Below are positions 15,794 through 24,335 of a stretch of DNA of 64,000 bases, piece by piece. A program made the translations under genes and the position numbers. The notes under the pieces are model-generated. The model worked only from the letters and a program-made list of their open reading frames with translations. It was not told the DNA's origin and did not search any database. The stretch's first letter is position 1; the number at the start of each line of letters is the position of its first letter. The DNA is from an archaeon (GTDB lineage: Archaea; Thermoproteota; Nitrososphaeria; Nitrososphaerales; Gagatemarchaeaceae). The stretch is from contig JAKASL010000001.1 in NCBI GenBank assembly GCA_021819035.1, forward strand, positions 62,001 to 126,000, read 5' to 3'.

Positions 15794-17002
15794 ATGGACT
15801 TCAAGCTGCCTGACCTAGGCGAAGGAATCACCGAGGGGGAGGTCCTCAAGTGGCTGGTGAAGGAGGGGGACCAGATCAATGAGGACCAGCCTATCGTCGA
15901 GGTGATGACGGACAAGGTGAACGTCCAGATTCCTTCCCCCAGGGGCGGTAGAGTCACCATGATCTTGGTGAAAGAAGGAGACATCGCGAAGGTAGGCCAG
16001 ACGATACTTGTAATCGACGATGGGACCGGGGGAGCTCCCACGGCTACTTCGGTAGCGCCCCCCGAACAGGCTCCCGCCAAGGCAGCAGCCAAAGTCCAAC
16101 AAGCCGCTCCATTGCCCGTCCCATCAGTCCTCGCCACCCCCGCCACGAGGAAGCTTGCGAGGGAGCTTGGTGTGGACATCACCAAAGTCCATGGGTCAGG
16201 ACCCCAGGGAAGGGTGACCGACGACGACATCAAGTCTGCTTCGAGGCCGGCTCTCAAAGCTGTGGCAATCCAGGAGCCACGCCTCGCCGGCGGGGGGCAA
16301 AAGGAAGAAGTCGTCCCTCTGAGGGGATTGAGGCGGACAATATCTGACAGGATGGCGAAGTCCTTGAGGACGACCGCTCAGGTCACCCATGTCGACGAAG
16401 CGGACGTGACTGAACTCGTGCTCCTGAGGGAGGCGCTCAAAGGGAGCGCCGAGAAGAGAGGAGTGCGCCTCACCTACCTTCCGTTCATTATCAAGGCGTT
16501 GGTCCCTGCCCTCAAGGAGTTTCCATACGTCAACTCGTCGCTGGACGAGCAGGCTGGGAACATAGCCCTGAAGAAGTACTATAACATCGGCGTTGCGACC
16601 GACACCGAACAGGGCCTCGTCGTCCCCGTGGTGAAGGACGTGGACAGGAAAGACATTTTCGAACTTGCCGGGGAGATAACGAAGCTCTCCGAGAAGGCGA
16701 GGATCGGCCAGCTCAGCCTCGACGACGTCCGAGGCGCAACTTTCACCATCACCAACGTAGGTGCGATAGGAGGGCTATTCGCCACGCCTATCATCAACCT
16801 CCCCGAAGTCGCCATCCTAGGGCTGCACAAGATAGCAAAGCGGCCGGTTGTCCGCGATGGCAACATAGAGATCAGAGACACCACCTACCTTTCTCTCTCG
16901 TTCGACCACAGGGTGATGGATGGCGCCTACGCGGCGCGGTTCACCTCCAGGCTGATAGAGACAATACAAGATACAAAGAAGCTGCTAGCCGAAGTCCTTT
17001 AG
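15794..17002 (+). CDS. 2-oxoacid dehydrogenase E2, dihydrolipoamide acyltransferase
   Basis: 402 aa with the standard order of domains. The lipoyl domain has acceptor Lys41 in MTDKVNV. An Ala/Pro-rich linker follows, then a peripheral-subunit-binding domain (ATRKLARELGVDITKVHGSG, near 120-150). The catalytic acyltransferase domain ends with the HxxxDG motif HRVMDG (His372, Asp376). It forms the core of the complex, accepts the acyl group from E1 and transfers it to CoA. The single lipoyl domain is the substrate for the LipA and LipB encoded in the same cluster. Confidence 0.95.
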   Translation: MDFKLPDLGEGITEGEVLKWLVKEGDQINEDQPIVEVMTDKVNVQIPSPRGGRVTMILVKEGDIAKVGQTILVIDDGTGGAPTATSVAPPEQAPAKAAAKVQQAAPLPVPSVLATPATRKLARELGVDITKVHGSGPQGRVTDDDIKSASRPALKAVAIQEPRLAGGGQKEEVVPLRGLRRTISDRMAKSLRTTAQVTHVDEADVTELVLLREALKGSAEKRGVRLTYLPFIIKALVPALKEFPYVNSSLDEQAGNIALKKYYNIGVATDTEQGLVVPVVKDVDRKDIFELAGEITKLSEKARIGQLSLDDVRGATFTITNVGAIGGLFATPIINLPEVAILGLHKIAKRPVVRDGNIEIRDTTYLSLSFDHRVMDGAYAARFTSRLIETIQDTKKLLAEVL

Positions 17003-17022
17003 GCTTTAACTGTCCCAGCAAC

Positions 17023-17029
17023 GTTTAAG
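17023..17029 (+). promoter_or_regulatory. TATA box of the E3 gene
   Basis: GTTTAAG is centred about 31 bp upstream of the ATG at 17058 in the 55 bp gap after E2. It predicts a very short leader. Confidence 0.45.
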
Positions 17030-17057
17030 CCCGCGGGCTGGTTCGACCCGCCTGCCC

Positions 17058-18455
17058 ATGCTGGAAGCAGACGTAGCCATAATCGGGGGAGGGCCCGGAG
17101 GCTATGTATGTGGAATCAGGTCTGCCCAACTCGGCCTGAAGACCGTCGTCATAGAGGCAGACAAGCTCGGAGGAGAGTGCCTGAACTATGGGTGCATCCC
17201 GTCGAAGTCCCTCATAACAGTTTCAAAGCTGGTCGACAAGGTCAAGGAAGCCGAGAGTTTCGGTCTGAAGGCGACCGGGGTGTCGGTGGACTTCGCCCAG
17301 CTGCAGAAGTGGAAGTCCGAGGTAGTTTCAAAACTCGTCAGCGGGGTGGAGGGGTTGCTCCGCGGCTATCACGCCACAGTCGTTTTTGGGATGGCCGAGG
17401 TGGTGTCCAAAGACCGGCTGGAGGTCGCTACTTCCCAGGGGAAGGAGGATGTCTCGTTCAAGAACCTTGTGATTGCTACAGGCACACGGACGTCGGCCCT
17501 GCCGGGCCTCGAGTTTGACGGCGACCTGGTGGTAAGCTCGAAGGAAGGGCTCGAACTGAAGGGCGCCCCTAGCCGACTGGTGATAGTTGGGGGAGGCGCC
17601 ATAGGGCTGGAGTTCGCCTCGATGTTCCAGAAGCTTGGAAGCCACGTCACGGTTGTAGAGATAATGGATCAACTCCTCCCGGGGAGCGACCCAGAGGTCG
17701 TCAGAGTGGTCCAAAGAAGGCTTGAAGCGAGAGGGGCGAAGGTCCACCTGAAGTCGAAAGTCGTTCGCATCGTAAAGAAGGGCTCTGAAGCCGAGGTAGA
17801 GGTGGAGACCCCTGGGGGGAGAACCACCATCGCTGCAGACAAGGTCCTCGTGAGCGTCGGGAGGAAGCCTAGGACGGAAAAGCTCAACCTCGCTGCCCTC
17901 GGAGTTCAGACCGACCCGAGGGGATACGTCATCACGAACGAAAGGATGGAGACGAACGTCCCTGGGATCTTTGCTATCGGGGACGTTAGAGGCCCCCCTC
18001 TCTTGGCTCACAAGGCTTCCAAGGAAGGGATAGTTGCGGCGGAGTGCATCGCTGGTCTCCCTTCTGCCGCGGACTGGAAAGTCGTTCCGGAGGCGGTCTT
18101 CTGCGACCCCGAAGTGGCGAGCGCCGGCCTAAGCGAGGCGAAGGCCATTGAAGCAGGGTACAAGGTGAAACGGAGCCGGTTCCAATTCGCGGCGTTAGGG
18201 AGGGCGCTCGCGGCAGGGGAGCCTGAGGGATTCGTCAAGGTAATCGCAAACGAAGAGGGAGGGCTCGTCCTGGGGGTCCAGATAGTCGGCCCAGAGGCCT
18301 CGAATCTGATAAGCGAGGTGGCCCTCGCGATTGAGATGGGGGCTACCGTAGAGGACATCGCCATGACAATCCATCCCCATCCCACGCTGCCGGAGGCGAT
18401 TATGGAAGCTTCCGAATCCGCGGCTGGCCACCCTGTCCACCAGCTCAGGACATGA
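17058..18455 (+). CDS. lpdA: Dihydrolipoamide dehydrogenase (E3)
   Basis: Flavoprotein of 465 aa that reoxidises dihydrolipoamide with NAD+. It shows the FAD-binding GGGPGG (10-15), the redox disulfide C41/C46 in GGECLNYGCIPSK, a second Rossmann motif GGGAIGLEFA near 180, GDV in the FAD-domain return motif, and the catalytic HPHPTLPE at the C-terminus. The length is normal. Its stop codon overlaps the lipB start (ATGA). It completes the E1-E2-E3 set. Confidence 0.96.
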   Translation: MLEADVAIIGGGPGGYVCGIRSAQLGLKTVVIEADKLGGECLNYGCIPSKSLITVSKLVDKVKEAESFGLKATGVSVDFAQLQKWKSEVVSKLVSGVEGLLRGYHATVVFGMAEVVSKDRLEVATSQGKEDVSFKNLVIATGTRTSALPGLEFDGDLVVSSKEGLELKGAPSRLVIVGGGAIGLEFASMFQKLGSHVTVVEIMDQLLPGSDPEVVRVVQRRLEARGAKVHLKSKVVRIVKKGSEAEVEVETPGGRTTIAADKVLVSVGRKPRTEKLNLAALGVQTDPRGYVITNERMETNVPGIFAIGDVRGPPLLAHKASKEGIVAAECIAGLPSAADWKVVPEAVFCDPEVASAGLSEAKAIEAGYKVKRSRFQFAALGRALAAGEPEGFVKVIANEEGGLVLGVQIVGPEASNLISEVALAIEMGATVEDIAMTIHPHPTLPEAIMEASESAAGHPVHQLRT

Positions 18456-19090
18456 GCTGCTTCCTCTTCGACCTCGGTACCATGGAGTACGGCCAGGCTC
18501 TGGAGTTCCAGAAGAGGCTCACCGCCAGGAGAGCCAAAGGCAAGATCCCTGACTCCCTGATACTGGTCGAGCATCCACATGTGGTCACCCTGGGTCGGAA
18601 GACGAGTCCTGATAACTTCAAGCCACAGAGTATACCCGTCTTCCAGGTAGAGCGCGGCGGCGACGCCACCTACCACGGCCCAGGCCAGTTGGTCGGCTAT
18701 CCAGTGTTTCTCCTGAATGACCATGATGTCCGCCGCCATGTCCGAAGCATAGAGGAAGCGGTCATCAGGTCTGCCGCCGCCTACGGAGTCGACGGGGGAC
18801 GGCTCGAAGGGCACCCAGGCGTCTGGGTCCGCGGGAAGAAGCTCGCCTCCATAGGCGTGGCGGTCGCAGACTGGGTCTCCTACCACGGGTTCGCACTCAA
18901 CGTCAACACAGACCTGAGCTACTTCGACCTCATCAGGCCCTGCGGCCTCGACCCATCCACGATGACTTCGATGCAGAAGATACTTGGAGGACCCCTCCCG
19001 TTCGAAGAGGTCAAAGCGCGCTTCGTCAAGGAATATTCGGCCGTCACCGGAATGGAGTTCTCGCGCCAGCGTCTGGATTACAACCTTTAG
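18452..19090 (+). CDS. lipB: Octanoyl-[acyl-carrier-protein]:protein octanoyltransferase / lipoyl transferase
   Basis: 212 aa. The family signature RGGDATYHGPGQ spans 68-79. The catalytic Lys130 lies in RGKKLASIGV and the acyl-accepting Cys164 in RPCGLDPST. LipB attaches octanoate to the E2 lipoyl lysine before sulfur insertion by LipA. The ATGA overlap with E3 places it in the same transcript. Archaea usually lack a dedicated fatty-acid synthase, so the octanoyl donor is an open question. Confidence 0.94.
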   Translation: MSCFLFDLGTMEYGQALEFQKRLTARRAKGKIPDSLILVEHPHVVTLGRKTSPDNFKPQSIPVFQVERGGDATYHGPGQLVGYPVFLLNDHDVRRHVRSIEEAVIRSAAAYGVDGGRLEGHPGVWVRGKKLASIGVAVADWVSYHGFALNVNTDLSYFDLIRPCGLDPSTMTSMQKILGGPLPFEEVKARFVKEYSAVTGMEFSRQRLDYNL

Positions 19091-19128
19091 GCGACAAGAT
19101 TTTAGCACACGGTCCGGCGCCTGTTCCC

Positions 19129-20730
19129 ATGTCCAAGAGGCCTTCCACTTCCAGGCGCAAGGTTGCCCGCAAGGTCACCTACGTCACGCTCTTCGCCGAC
19201 GAAAGCCTCAATCCGAAATACGAGGCTGCTCTGAAACGCCTCGAAGAGAACCTCGGTCAGAGCCACCCGATGCACATCGGCGGCAAAGAGGTGTGGTCGG
19301 AGGCGGGGGAGTTCGAGGTTCGGACCCCCATAGACACGTCCATAGTAGTCGGTAGGTTCCAAACAGGGACCAGGGAGCACGCGAAGGCTTCAATCGCCGC
19401 GGCAAAGAAGGGGTTCGAGGTCTGGAGCGCGAGGCCTTGGCAGGACAGGGTGCGCGCCTTCGATAAGTACGCGAAGCTTGTGGACGAGAGAAAGTTCGAC
19501 ATCGCGGCCGTGATAACCTATGAGGTAGGGAAGAACAGGCTCGAGGCATTGGCCGAGTGCTGGGAGGCCATGGACGCTGTGAAGTATTATGCCAGGATGA
19601 TGAGGAAGGAAGATGGTTACGCCCTAGCCATGGCGCGAGGAGGCCCGGGCGAACGCAACATGGATGTCCTGAAACCCCATGGGGTGTGGCCCATCATATC
19701 ACCGTTCAACTTCCCGTTCATGCTCGCGAATGGGATGGCCATGGGGGCCCTGATGACTGGGAACTCGGTGATACTGAAGCCGACGAGCGCGGCGCCGCTC
19801 ACCGGCCTTACGTTGTATCACCTCTATGTAGATTCCGGCATCCCTCCGGGAGCGGTCAACTATGTGACAGGCCCGGGCGGGAACTTCGAGGACGAATTCG
19901 TCTCCAGCCCAGACGTGGACGGGATAGCGTTTACCGGCTCAAGGGATGTCGGGATGAGGCTCTTCAGGCGCTTCCACACGGAGCAGGCCTACCCCAAGCC
20001 CATTCTCTTGGAGATGGGGAGCAAGAACCCGACCATCGTCACCGCGAAGGCAGACATTGCCAAGGCAGTAGAAGGCACCGTCCGAGCAGCCTTCGGCTAC
20101 AGCGGCCAGAAGTGCAGCGCGACTTCGCGGGTCTACGTGCAGAGTGGGGTGAAGGACAAGTTCCTCGCCGCGCTGAAAGAAATGGTCGATAGAGTGGCTG
20201 TGGGCGACCCTAGGGAGAAGGATACGTTCATGGGACCCGTAATCAACGCCAAGGCGGTAGATACATTCAGGAAGGCGGTCGAAGACGCAAAGCTGTCTGG
20301 GGCGCACATTGTCGCTGGTGGAACGGTCCTCGATGGGAAGATGGAGAAGAGCGGTTTCTATGTCTCCCCAACAGTGGTGGCAGACCTCCCTGAGGGGAGT
20401 CGGCTTGTCAAGGACGAGCTGTTCGTCCCATTCGTGGTCGTGAACGGGTTCTCGGATCTTGGCGAAGCGCTCTATATGGCGAACTCGACGGACTACGGCC
20501 TCACCGCCGGGATATTCACCAAAGACAAGAAAGAGATCAAGAGGTTCTTCGATGGCATAAAGTTCGGCGTGACCTACGCGAACAGGAGCGGCGGTTCGAC
20601 CACCGGGGCCTGGCCCGGTGCGCAGTCGTTCACCGGTTGGAAGGCGAGCGGCGCGACGGGGAAGGGCGTTGGTAGTCCCTTCTACCTGCTGACTTTTCTC
20701 AGGGACCAGTCACAGACCGACGTGGTATAA
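19129..20730 (+). CDS. Aldehyde dehydrogenase, delta-1-pyrroline-5-carboxylate dehydrogenase-like
   Basis: 533 aa NAD(P)-dependent dehydrogenase. The N-terminal extension and the sequence around the catalytic cysteine (GYSGQKCSATSR) and catalytic Glu (LLEMGSKNP) resemble the RocA/PruA branch, which oxidises glutamate semialdehyde to glutamate. Other motifs visible are SPFNFPF and FTGSRDVG for cofactor binding. GATTTTAG at about 19095-19102 is 27 bp upstream, so the ATG at 19129 is probably leaderless. It could feed from proline or ornithine breakdown. No proline dehydrogenase is nearby. It ends 1 bp before a convergent membrane-protein gene. Confidence 0.8.
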   Translation: MSKRPSTSRRKVARKVTYVTLFADESLNPKYEAALKRLEENLGQSHPMHIGGKEVWSEAGEFEVRTPIDTSIVVGRFQTGTREHAKASIAAAKKGFEVWSARPWQDRVRAFDKYAKLVDERKFDIAAVITYEVGKNRLEALAECWEAMDAVKYYARMMRKEDGYALAMARGGPGERNMDVLKPHGVWPIISPFNFPFMLANGMAMGALMTGNSVILKPTSAAPLTGLTLYHLYVDSGIPPGAVNYVTGPGGNFEDEFVSSPDVDGIAFTGSRDVGMRLFRRFHTEQAYPKPILLEMGSKNPTIVTAKADIAKAVEGTVRAAFGYSGQKCSATSRVYVQSGVKDKFLAALKEMVDRVAVGDPREKDTFMGPVINAKAVDTFRKAVEDAKLSGAHIVAGGTVLDGKMEKSGFYVSPTVVADLPEGSRLVKDELFVPFVVVNGFSDLGEALYMANSTDYGLTAGIFTKDKKEIKRFFDGIKFGVTYANRSGGSTTGAWPGAQSFTGWKASGATGKGVGSPFYLLTFLRDQSQTDVV

Positions 20731-21135
20731 CTACAGCGGGAGCACGAAGAGCACCACGGCCGCAGCGACGTCTATGGGCCACCAGACGGGGACTTCCATC
20801 CTCCCCACCCTGAAGCTCCCCATCAGCGTGGTTGTCCAGTCGTTCTTGGAGACAAGACTCCCCCTCCAGACGAAGTAAACCATGTCTTCTAGGACTGCCA
20901 AGAAGAGCGTATCCCCTGCCCATGCAGTAAGCGAGGACGCATACGAGGCGATTACGAACAGGGGGAGCAGCAGGTAGAGGTGGTAGGGGGATATCTTCCA
21001 GAAGACCGGCTTCTCCACGAAGCCCTCGGCGGTCTTCGTCCAGTCACGTTCATACCTGTTGACGTACCTGTACTCTATCCCGGCATAGACTACACCGAAA
21101 GCTATGACCCTGATGAAAGCCACAGGGTCGAACAA
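20731..21135 (-). CDS. Small multispanning membrane protein of unknown function
   Basis: 134 aa with about four hydrophobic segments (FIRVIAFGVVYAGI; HLYLLLPLFVIASYASSLTA; a shorter one at LFLAVLEDMVYFVW; and DVAAAVVLFVLPL at the C-terminus). It carries many Trp and Tyr residues and no recognised motif. It follows rps19 by 1 bp and so is probably read through from the ribosomal-protein operon, where L22 would normally be expected. No function is proposed. Confidence 0.65.
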   Translation of the reverse strand: MFDPVAFIRVIAFGVVYAGIEYRYVNRYERDWTKTAEGFVEKPVFWKISPYHLYLLLPLFVIASYASSLTAWAGDTLFLAVLEDMVYFVWRGSLVSKNDWTTTLMGSFRVGRMEVPVWWPIDVAAAVVLFVLPL

Positions 21136-21136
21136 T

Positions 21137-21532
21137 TCACTTTAGCGGCACGTAAAGACTGGAGCGACTTGCACCGATCCCAGGGGTACCATGTACGACT
21201 TTCTTGTTAGTTATTACGTACTCCCCAAGATATCTTCCGATCATCTCAGGTTTGATTTCCAGTGGAACGAATTCCCTCCCATTGTGGACCGCTATGGTGA
21301 GCCCCACCATTGTCGGGAGGATGATCATGTCTCTGGCGTGGGTCTTTATCTGATTCTGGAGTTTCCCTTCCTTAGTGGCTCTGGCGTCTTCGAGGAGTTT
21401 CCGTTTGTCCTCGGACACCCCACGGTTAAGGGAGCGCCGCGCTCTCGACGGCAGGAGCTCCAGAAGTGCCTCGGTAGACATGGAGTTGAGCTCCTCGATG
21501 GTCTTCCCTCTGTATCTGAACTCCTTGGGCAT
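21137..21532 (-). CDS. rps19: 30S ribosomal protein S19
   Basis: 131 aa archaeal/eukaryotic-type S19 (uS19), a head protein of the small subunit near the A site. Characteristic regions include [15 protein letters not shown] at the start, [23 protein letters not shown] and the C-terminal [20 protein letters not shown]. It directly follows L2 with no gap. The expected next genes of the archaeal S10 cluster (L22, S3, L29) do not follow. Confidence 0.97.
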   Translation of the reverse strand: MPKEFRYRGKTIEELNSMSTEALLELLPSRARRSLNRGVSEDKRKLLEDARATKEGKLQNQIKTHARDMIILPTMVGLTIAVHNGREFVPLEIKPEMIGRYLGEYVITNKKVVHGTPGIGASRSSLYVPLK

Positions 21533-22273
21533 CTACTCAGAAACCTCGGCACTGGCTCTGGCCAATCTCTTCCTTCCCGTCTTCCTAGGCGCTATTAACC
21601 CTACTTTCCTCCCAGGTGGGGCGTTCCTGGAGGTGCTGGTCGACTTGCCCGGATGCTGATGCCTACCGCCTCCGAACGGGTGGTACACCACCGCCATCGC
21701 TATGCCCCTCATTCGTGGGTAGACGCGTCCTGACGCCCTCATGGCATGATGCCTCGCCCCCGCAATCAGGAAAGGCTTCTCTCTCCTTCCGCCCCCGGCC
21801 ACCTCGCCGACTGTAGCCCTGCACATGTCGCTGACCAAGATGTTCTTACCCGAGGGCAGCTTGATGATTACCCTGCCGTTCGCCTTCGAGAATAGGACGG
21901 CTGAGGTCCCAGAGGCCCTGACAAGCCTCCCTCCATCCCCGGGTCGGATCTCGACGTTGCAGACTCTGGTCCCCTCTGGGATGCGAGACAGCGGCATGAT
22001 GTTCCCGCCGTCGACCTGCGAAGTCGGCCCGAGGGACACCTGCTGCCCCACTGACATCCCGGCGACAGCAGGGACATAGGTATACCTGTCCCCTTCGAGC
22101 TTGAGCTGAGCCAAGGGCGCGCTCCTGCCGCGTTCGTCCAGTATCGCGGTCACGGTCGCCTGCCCTCCGGACCCAGGCTTCGGGTAGCGGACAGGCGCGA
22201 TCTTCCCCTTTATGGGTGCCCTGAATTGTATCCCTGCCTTCCCGCGCCTACGCTGAAGTATCCTCTTGCCCAC
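21533..22273 (-). CDS. rpl2: 50S ribosomal protein L2
   Basis: 246 aa uL2, a peptidyl-transferase-centre protein. Visible hallmarks are the N-terminal RAPIKGKIAPVRYPK, the central KLPSGKNILVSDMCRATVGEVAGG, and the C-terminal GGGRHQHPGKSTS loop with the conserved histidines. It is tightly packed between L23 and S19 in the usual archaeal order. Confidence 0.97.
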   Translation of the reverse strand: MGKRILQRRRGKAGIQFRAPIKGKIAPVRYPKPGSGGQATVTAILDERGRSAPLAQLKLEGDRYTYVPAVAGMSVGQQVSLGPTSQVDGGNIMPLSRIPEGTRVCNVEIRPGDGGRLVRASGTSAVLFSKANGRVIIKLPSGKNILVSDMCRATVGEVAGGGRREKPFLIAGARHHAMRASGRVYPRMRGIAMAVVYHPFGGGRHQHPGKSTSTSRNAPPGRKVGLIAPRKTGRKRLARASAEVSE

Positions 22274-22276
22274 TTC

Positions 22277-22543
22277 TTACACCAGCCCCATCTTGGTCGC
22301 CAATTCGGCGGCCTTGCCAGCTTCGGTCAACCTAACGAACGCTTTCTTCCCCCTGGTCGTCCTTGAAGTGTTCACAGAGTCCACCTCGACCTCATAGAGG
22401 GCCTGCACGGCACTCGCTATCTGGGTCTTGGTAACCCTGTCTTCAACGACGAAGCATAGTTTGTTCTCGCGCTCGATCTGGTCGAAGGTCCGCTCTGTAA
22501 CGTAGGGTCTCTTCAGAATCTTCTGGGCGTCTTCAAGCCGCAT
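22277..22543 (-). CDS. rpl23: 50S ribosomal protein L23
   Basis: 88 aa uL23 at the polypeptide exit tunnel, where SRP docks. Typical features are KRPYVTERTFDQIE near the N-terminus and VNTSRTTRGKKAFVRL in the basic C-terminal half. It abuts L4 with no intergenic base and is separated from L2 by 3 bp. Confidence 0.96.
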   Translation of the reverse strand: MRLEDAQKILKRPYVTERTFDQIERENKLCFVVEDRVTKTQIASAVQALYEVEVDSVNTSRTTRGKKAFVRLTEAGKAAELATKMGLV

Positions 22544-23338
22544 CTACGACGCCACACCCCTGGCTCTAGAGCCTAGCGCGCTGAGCGCCGATTCAGTCCA
22601 AATCGTGAGCCTTCCAGGGACCCCCCCTGGCGCCAATTCCAAGACGCTCAGGCTCTCAACCCTTGTGACCGCGACACCGGGTATCCCTCCGGCGGCCTTC
22701 CCGACACCCCTGTCATTGGTCACAACAATCAGCGGTCCCACACCCGTCCGGTACACCCTCCCCCTAAGGCGTCCCTTCCCTGAGTTGCGCTTGACGTGAG
22801 AGTCGACCCTTTGGAGCTCTTCCTTCAGTTCGACCTTCTCTAGGAAGGAGACGAGATCGCCGGTCTTTTCTACAGTCTCTATGTCGTCCGCGACCACCAA
22901 TGGAAGAGCGATTTTTGCTACCCTGTGCCCCCTGGCTCTGACGGCGTCGACGTTGGCGGTGTAGGCGATTGCAGAGTCGGTGGCTAACCTGCTCTCCTTC
23001 TTGTTCACACCCAGGTGAATCACCTTCTCAGATCTTGGGGGATGGGGGAGGCGACCCTTCACCACGCTTGCTACCCCGGCGGCGACGCCACTCTTCGAGT
23101 ACCTCTCTCCCTTGACCCTCGGAATTCTTGATTGCCCGGTCCCCGTAGGTGGGCTGTGGGTCTCCGCGGTAGTCCTCTCGCCGGCCATAGGGTCCCTCCC
23201 CTTCGGCTGGATGCTGTGTGACCCCACCAACCAGAACATCCTCTTCACCAGGTCAGGCCTGAGCGCGGTGGAAAACACAGTAGGGACCTCAACCTCGCCC
23301 GCCGGCTTGCCGTTCAGGTCTATGACTTCCGCCTTCAT
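22544..23338 (-). CDS. rpl4: 50S ribosomal protein L4
   Basis: 264 aa uL4. The N-terminal LNGKPAGEVEVPTVFSTALR, the extended basic loop (RIPRVKGERYSKSGVAAG...GRLPHPPRSEK) that lines the exit tunnel, and the globular C-terminal half are all present. Its start overlaps the end of L3 by 4 bp. Confidence 0.97.
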   Translation of the reverse strand: MKAEVIDLNGKPAGEVEVPTVFSTALRPDLVKRMFWLVGSHSIQPKGRDPMAGERTTAETHSPPTGTGQSRIPRVKGERYSKSGVAAGVASVVKGRLPHPPRSEKVIHLGVNKKESRLATDSAIAYTANVDAVRARGHRVAKIALPLVVADDIETVEKTGDLVSFLEKVELKEELQRVDSHVKRNSGKGRLRGRVYRTGVGPLIVVTNDRGVGKAAGGIPGVAVTRVESLSVLELAPGGVPGRLTIWTESALSALGSRARGVAS

Positions 23339-24288
23339 CTGCTCCTCGCCACCGTGCTAACTTCTATCACTTGGGGAGGGTTCTGGTTCTTCGAGAACCC
23401 CCTCGCCCTCATCCTGACCATGACGAATCTTCTCGCCGGCCCAGGAACCGAGCCCCTCACTACCGCATAGTCCGCCGTCACGTTGCCGAAGTGCTCAAAC
23501 CCGCCGCTGGGTGTCACCGGGTTCGCCGAGGCGTTTCCGACTAGCAGGATTCTCTTCCCAGTTTCAGTCCTTTGATGGAAGCCCATCTGCCCTGCCCTTG
23601 CGATGGTGTACATCACTGCCGCAGGGTGCCACGGCCCTATGACTCCGACAGCCCTGACGCTCTTCCTGGACTTGTGCTGCTTCCTCTTGACTCCAAACCT
23701 CGTAATCGGGCCCTCGTACCCCTTTCCTTTGGTGATGCCGAGGACATCCACATACATCCCAGCTTTGAACATGTCAGTGAACTTTACCTTCTTGCCAATC
23801 AGGCCTAGCACAAACTCTGTCTGTCCTTTGATGTCCCCCCCGGACACCCCCACCTCCATCACTATGGGTTTCTTTTGCGAGAGACCGACGTCACGGGGAA
23901 TTGAAGACACCAGCGCTGCCACCCTGCTGGCCTTGTCGACTGGTAACTTGTCCAAGCCGGTCTGGTTCCCTTGCTTCACGTCAGCTATGGCCATGTCCTG
24001 ACCGTTTTCGTGTTTGTATAGCCTCAGGCCAATTATCTGTGAGTCTGGGAGGGCGAGGACACTGGATAGGTTGAACAGGGGCTTGCCAAAATTGGGGGTC
24101 TTCGCCCTATCGTCCACAGTGATCACGTGGGCGGTCCCGGCCTTATAACCGGGAAAACCCACAAGCGTCGGCTTTTCCGACTCTACCTTAGGCCATGTCC
24201 TGATTCGGGGGATGAGGCTCTTGGCGCGGCCTCTCGGCCTGTACGCGAGACTGCCTCTGCGGGGCGCAGAATGCTTCCTATGTCCCAA
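23335..24288 (-). CDS. rpl3: 50S ribosomal protein L3
   Basis: 317 aa archaeal/eukaryotic-type uL3. It begins MGHRKHSAPRRGSLAYRPRG and contains GFPGYKAGTAHV and GPWHPAAVMYTIARAGQMG in the W-loop region near the peptidyl-transferase centre. It is the first gene of the ribosomal run. A weak TATA-like ACCGTAAAAC on the minus strand (about 24320-24329) lies about 30 bp upstream of the ATG, inside the end of the RNA-methyltransferase gene or just before it. Confidence 0.97.
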   Translation of the reverse strand: MGHRKHSAPRRGSLAYRPRGRAKSLIPRIRTWPKVESEKPTLVGFPGYKAGTAHVITVDDRAKTPNFGKPLFNLSSVLALPDSQIIGLRLYKHENGQDMAIADVKQGNQTGLDKLPVDKASRVAALVSSIPRDVGLSQKKPIVMEVGVSGGDIKGQTEFVLGLIGKKVKFTDMFKAGMYVDVLGITKGKGYEGPITRFGVKRKQHKSRKSVRAVGVIGPWHPAAVMYTIARAGQMGFHQRTETGKRILLVGNASANPVTPSGGFEHFGNVTADYAVVRGSVPGPARRFVMVRMRARGFSKNQNPPQVIEVSTVARSR

Positions 24289-24335
24289 TTCACGCTAAAC
24301 CTTCCTTTTCCTAGGGCCCGTTTTACGGTTCGCAC

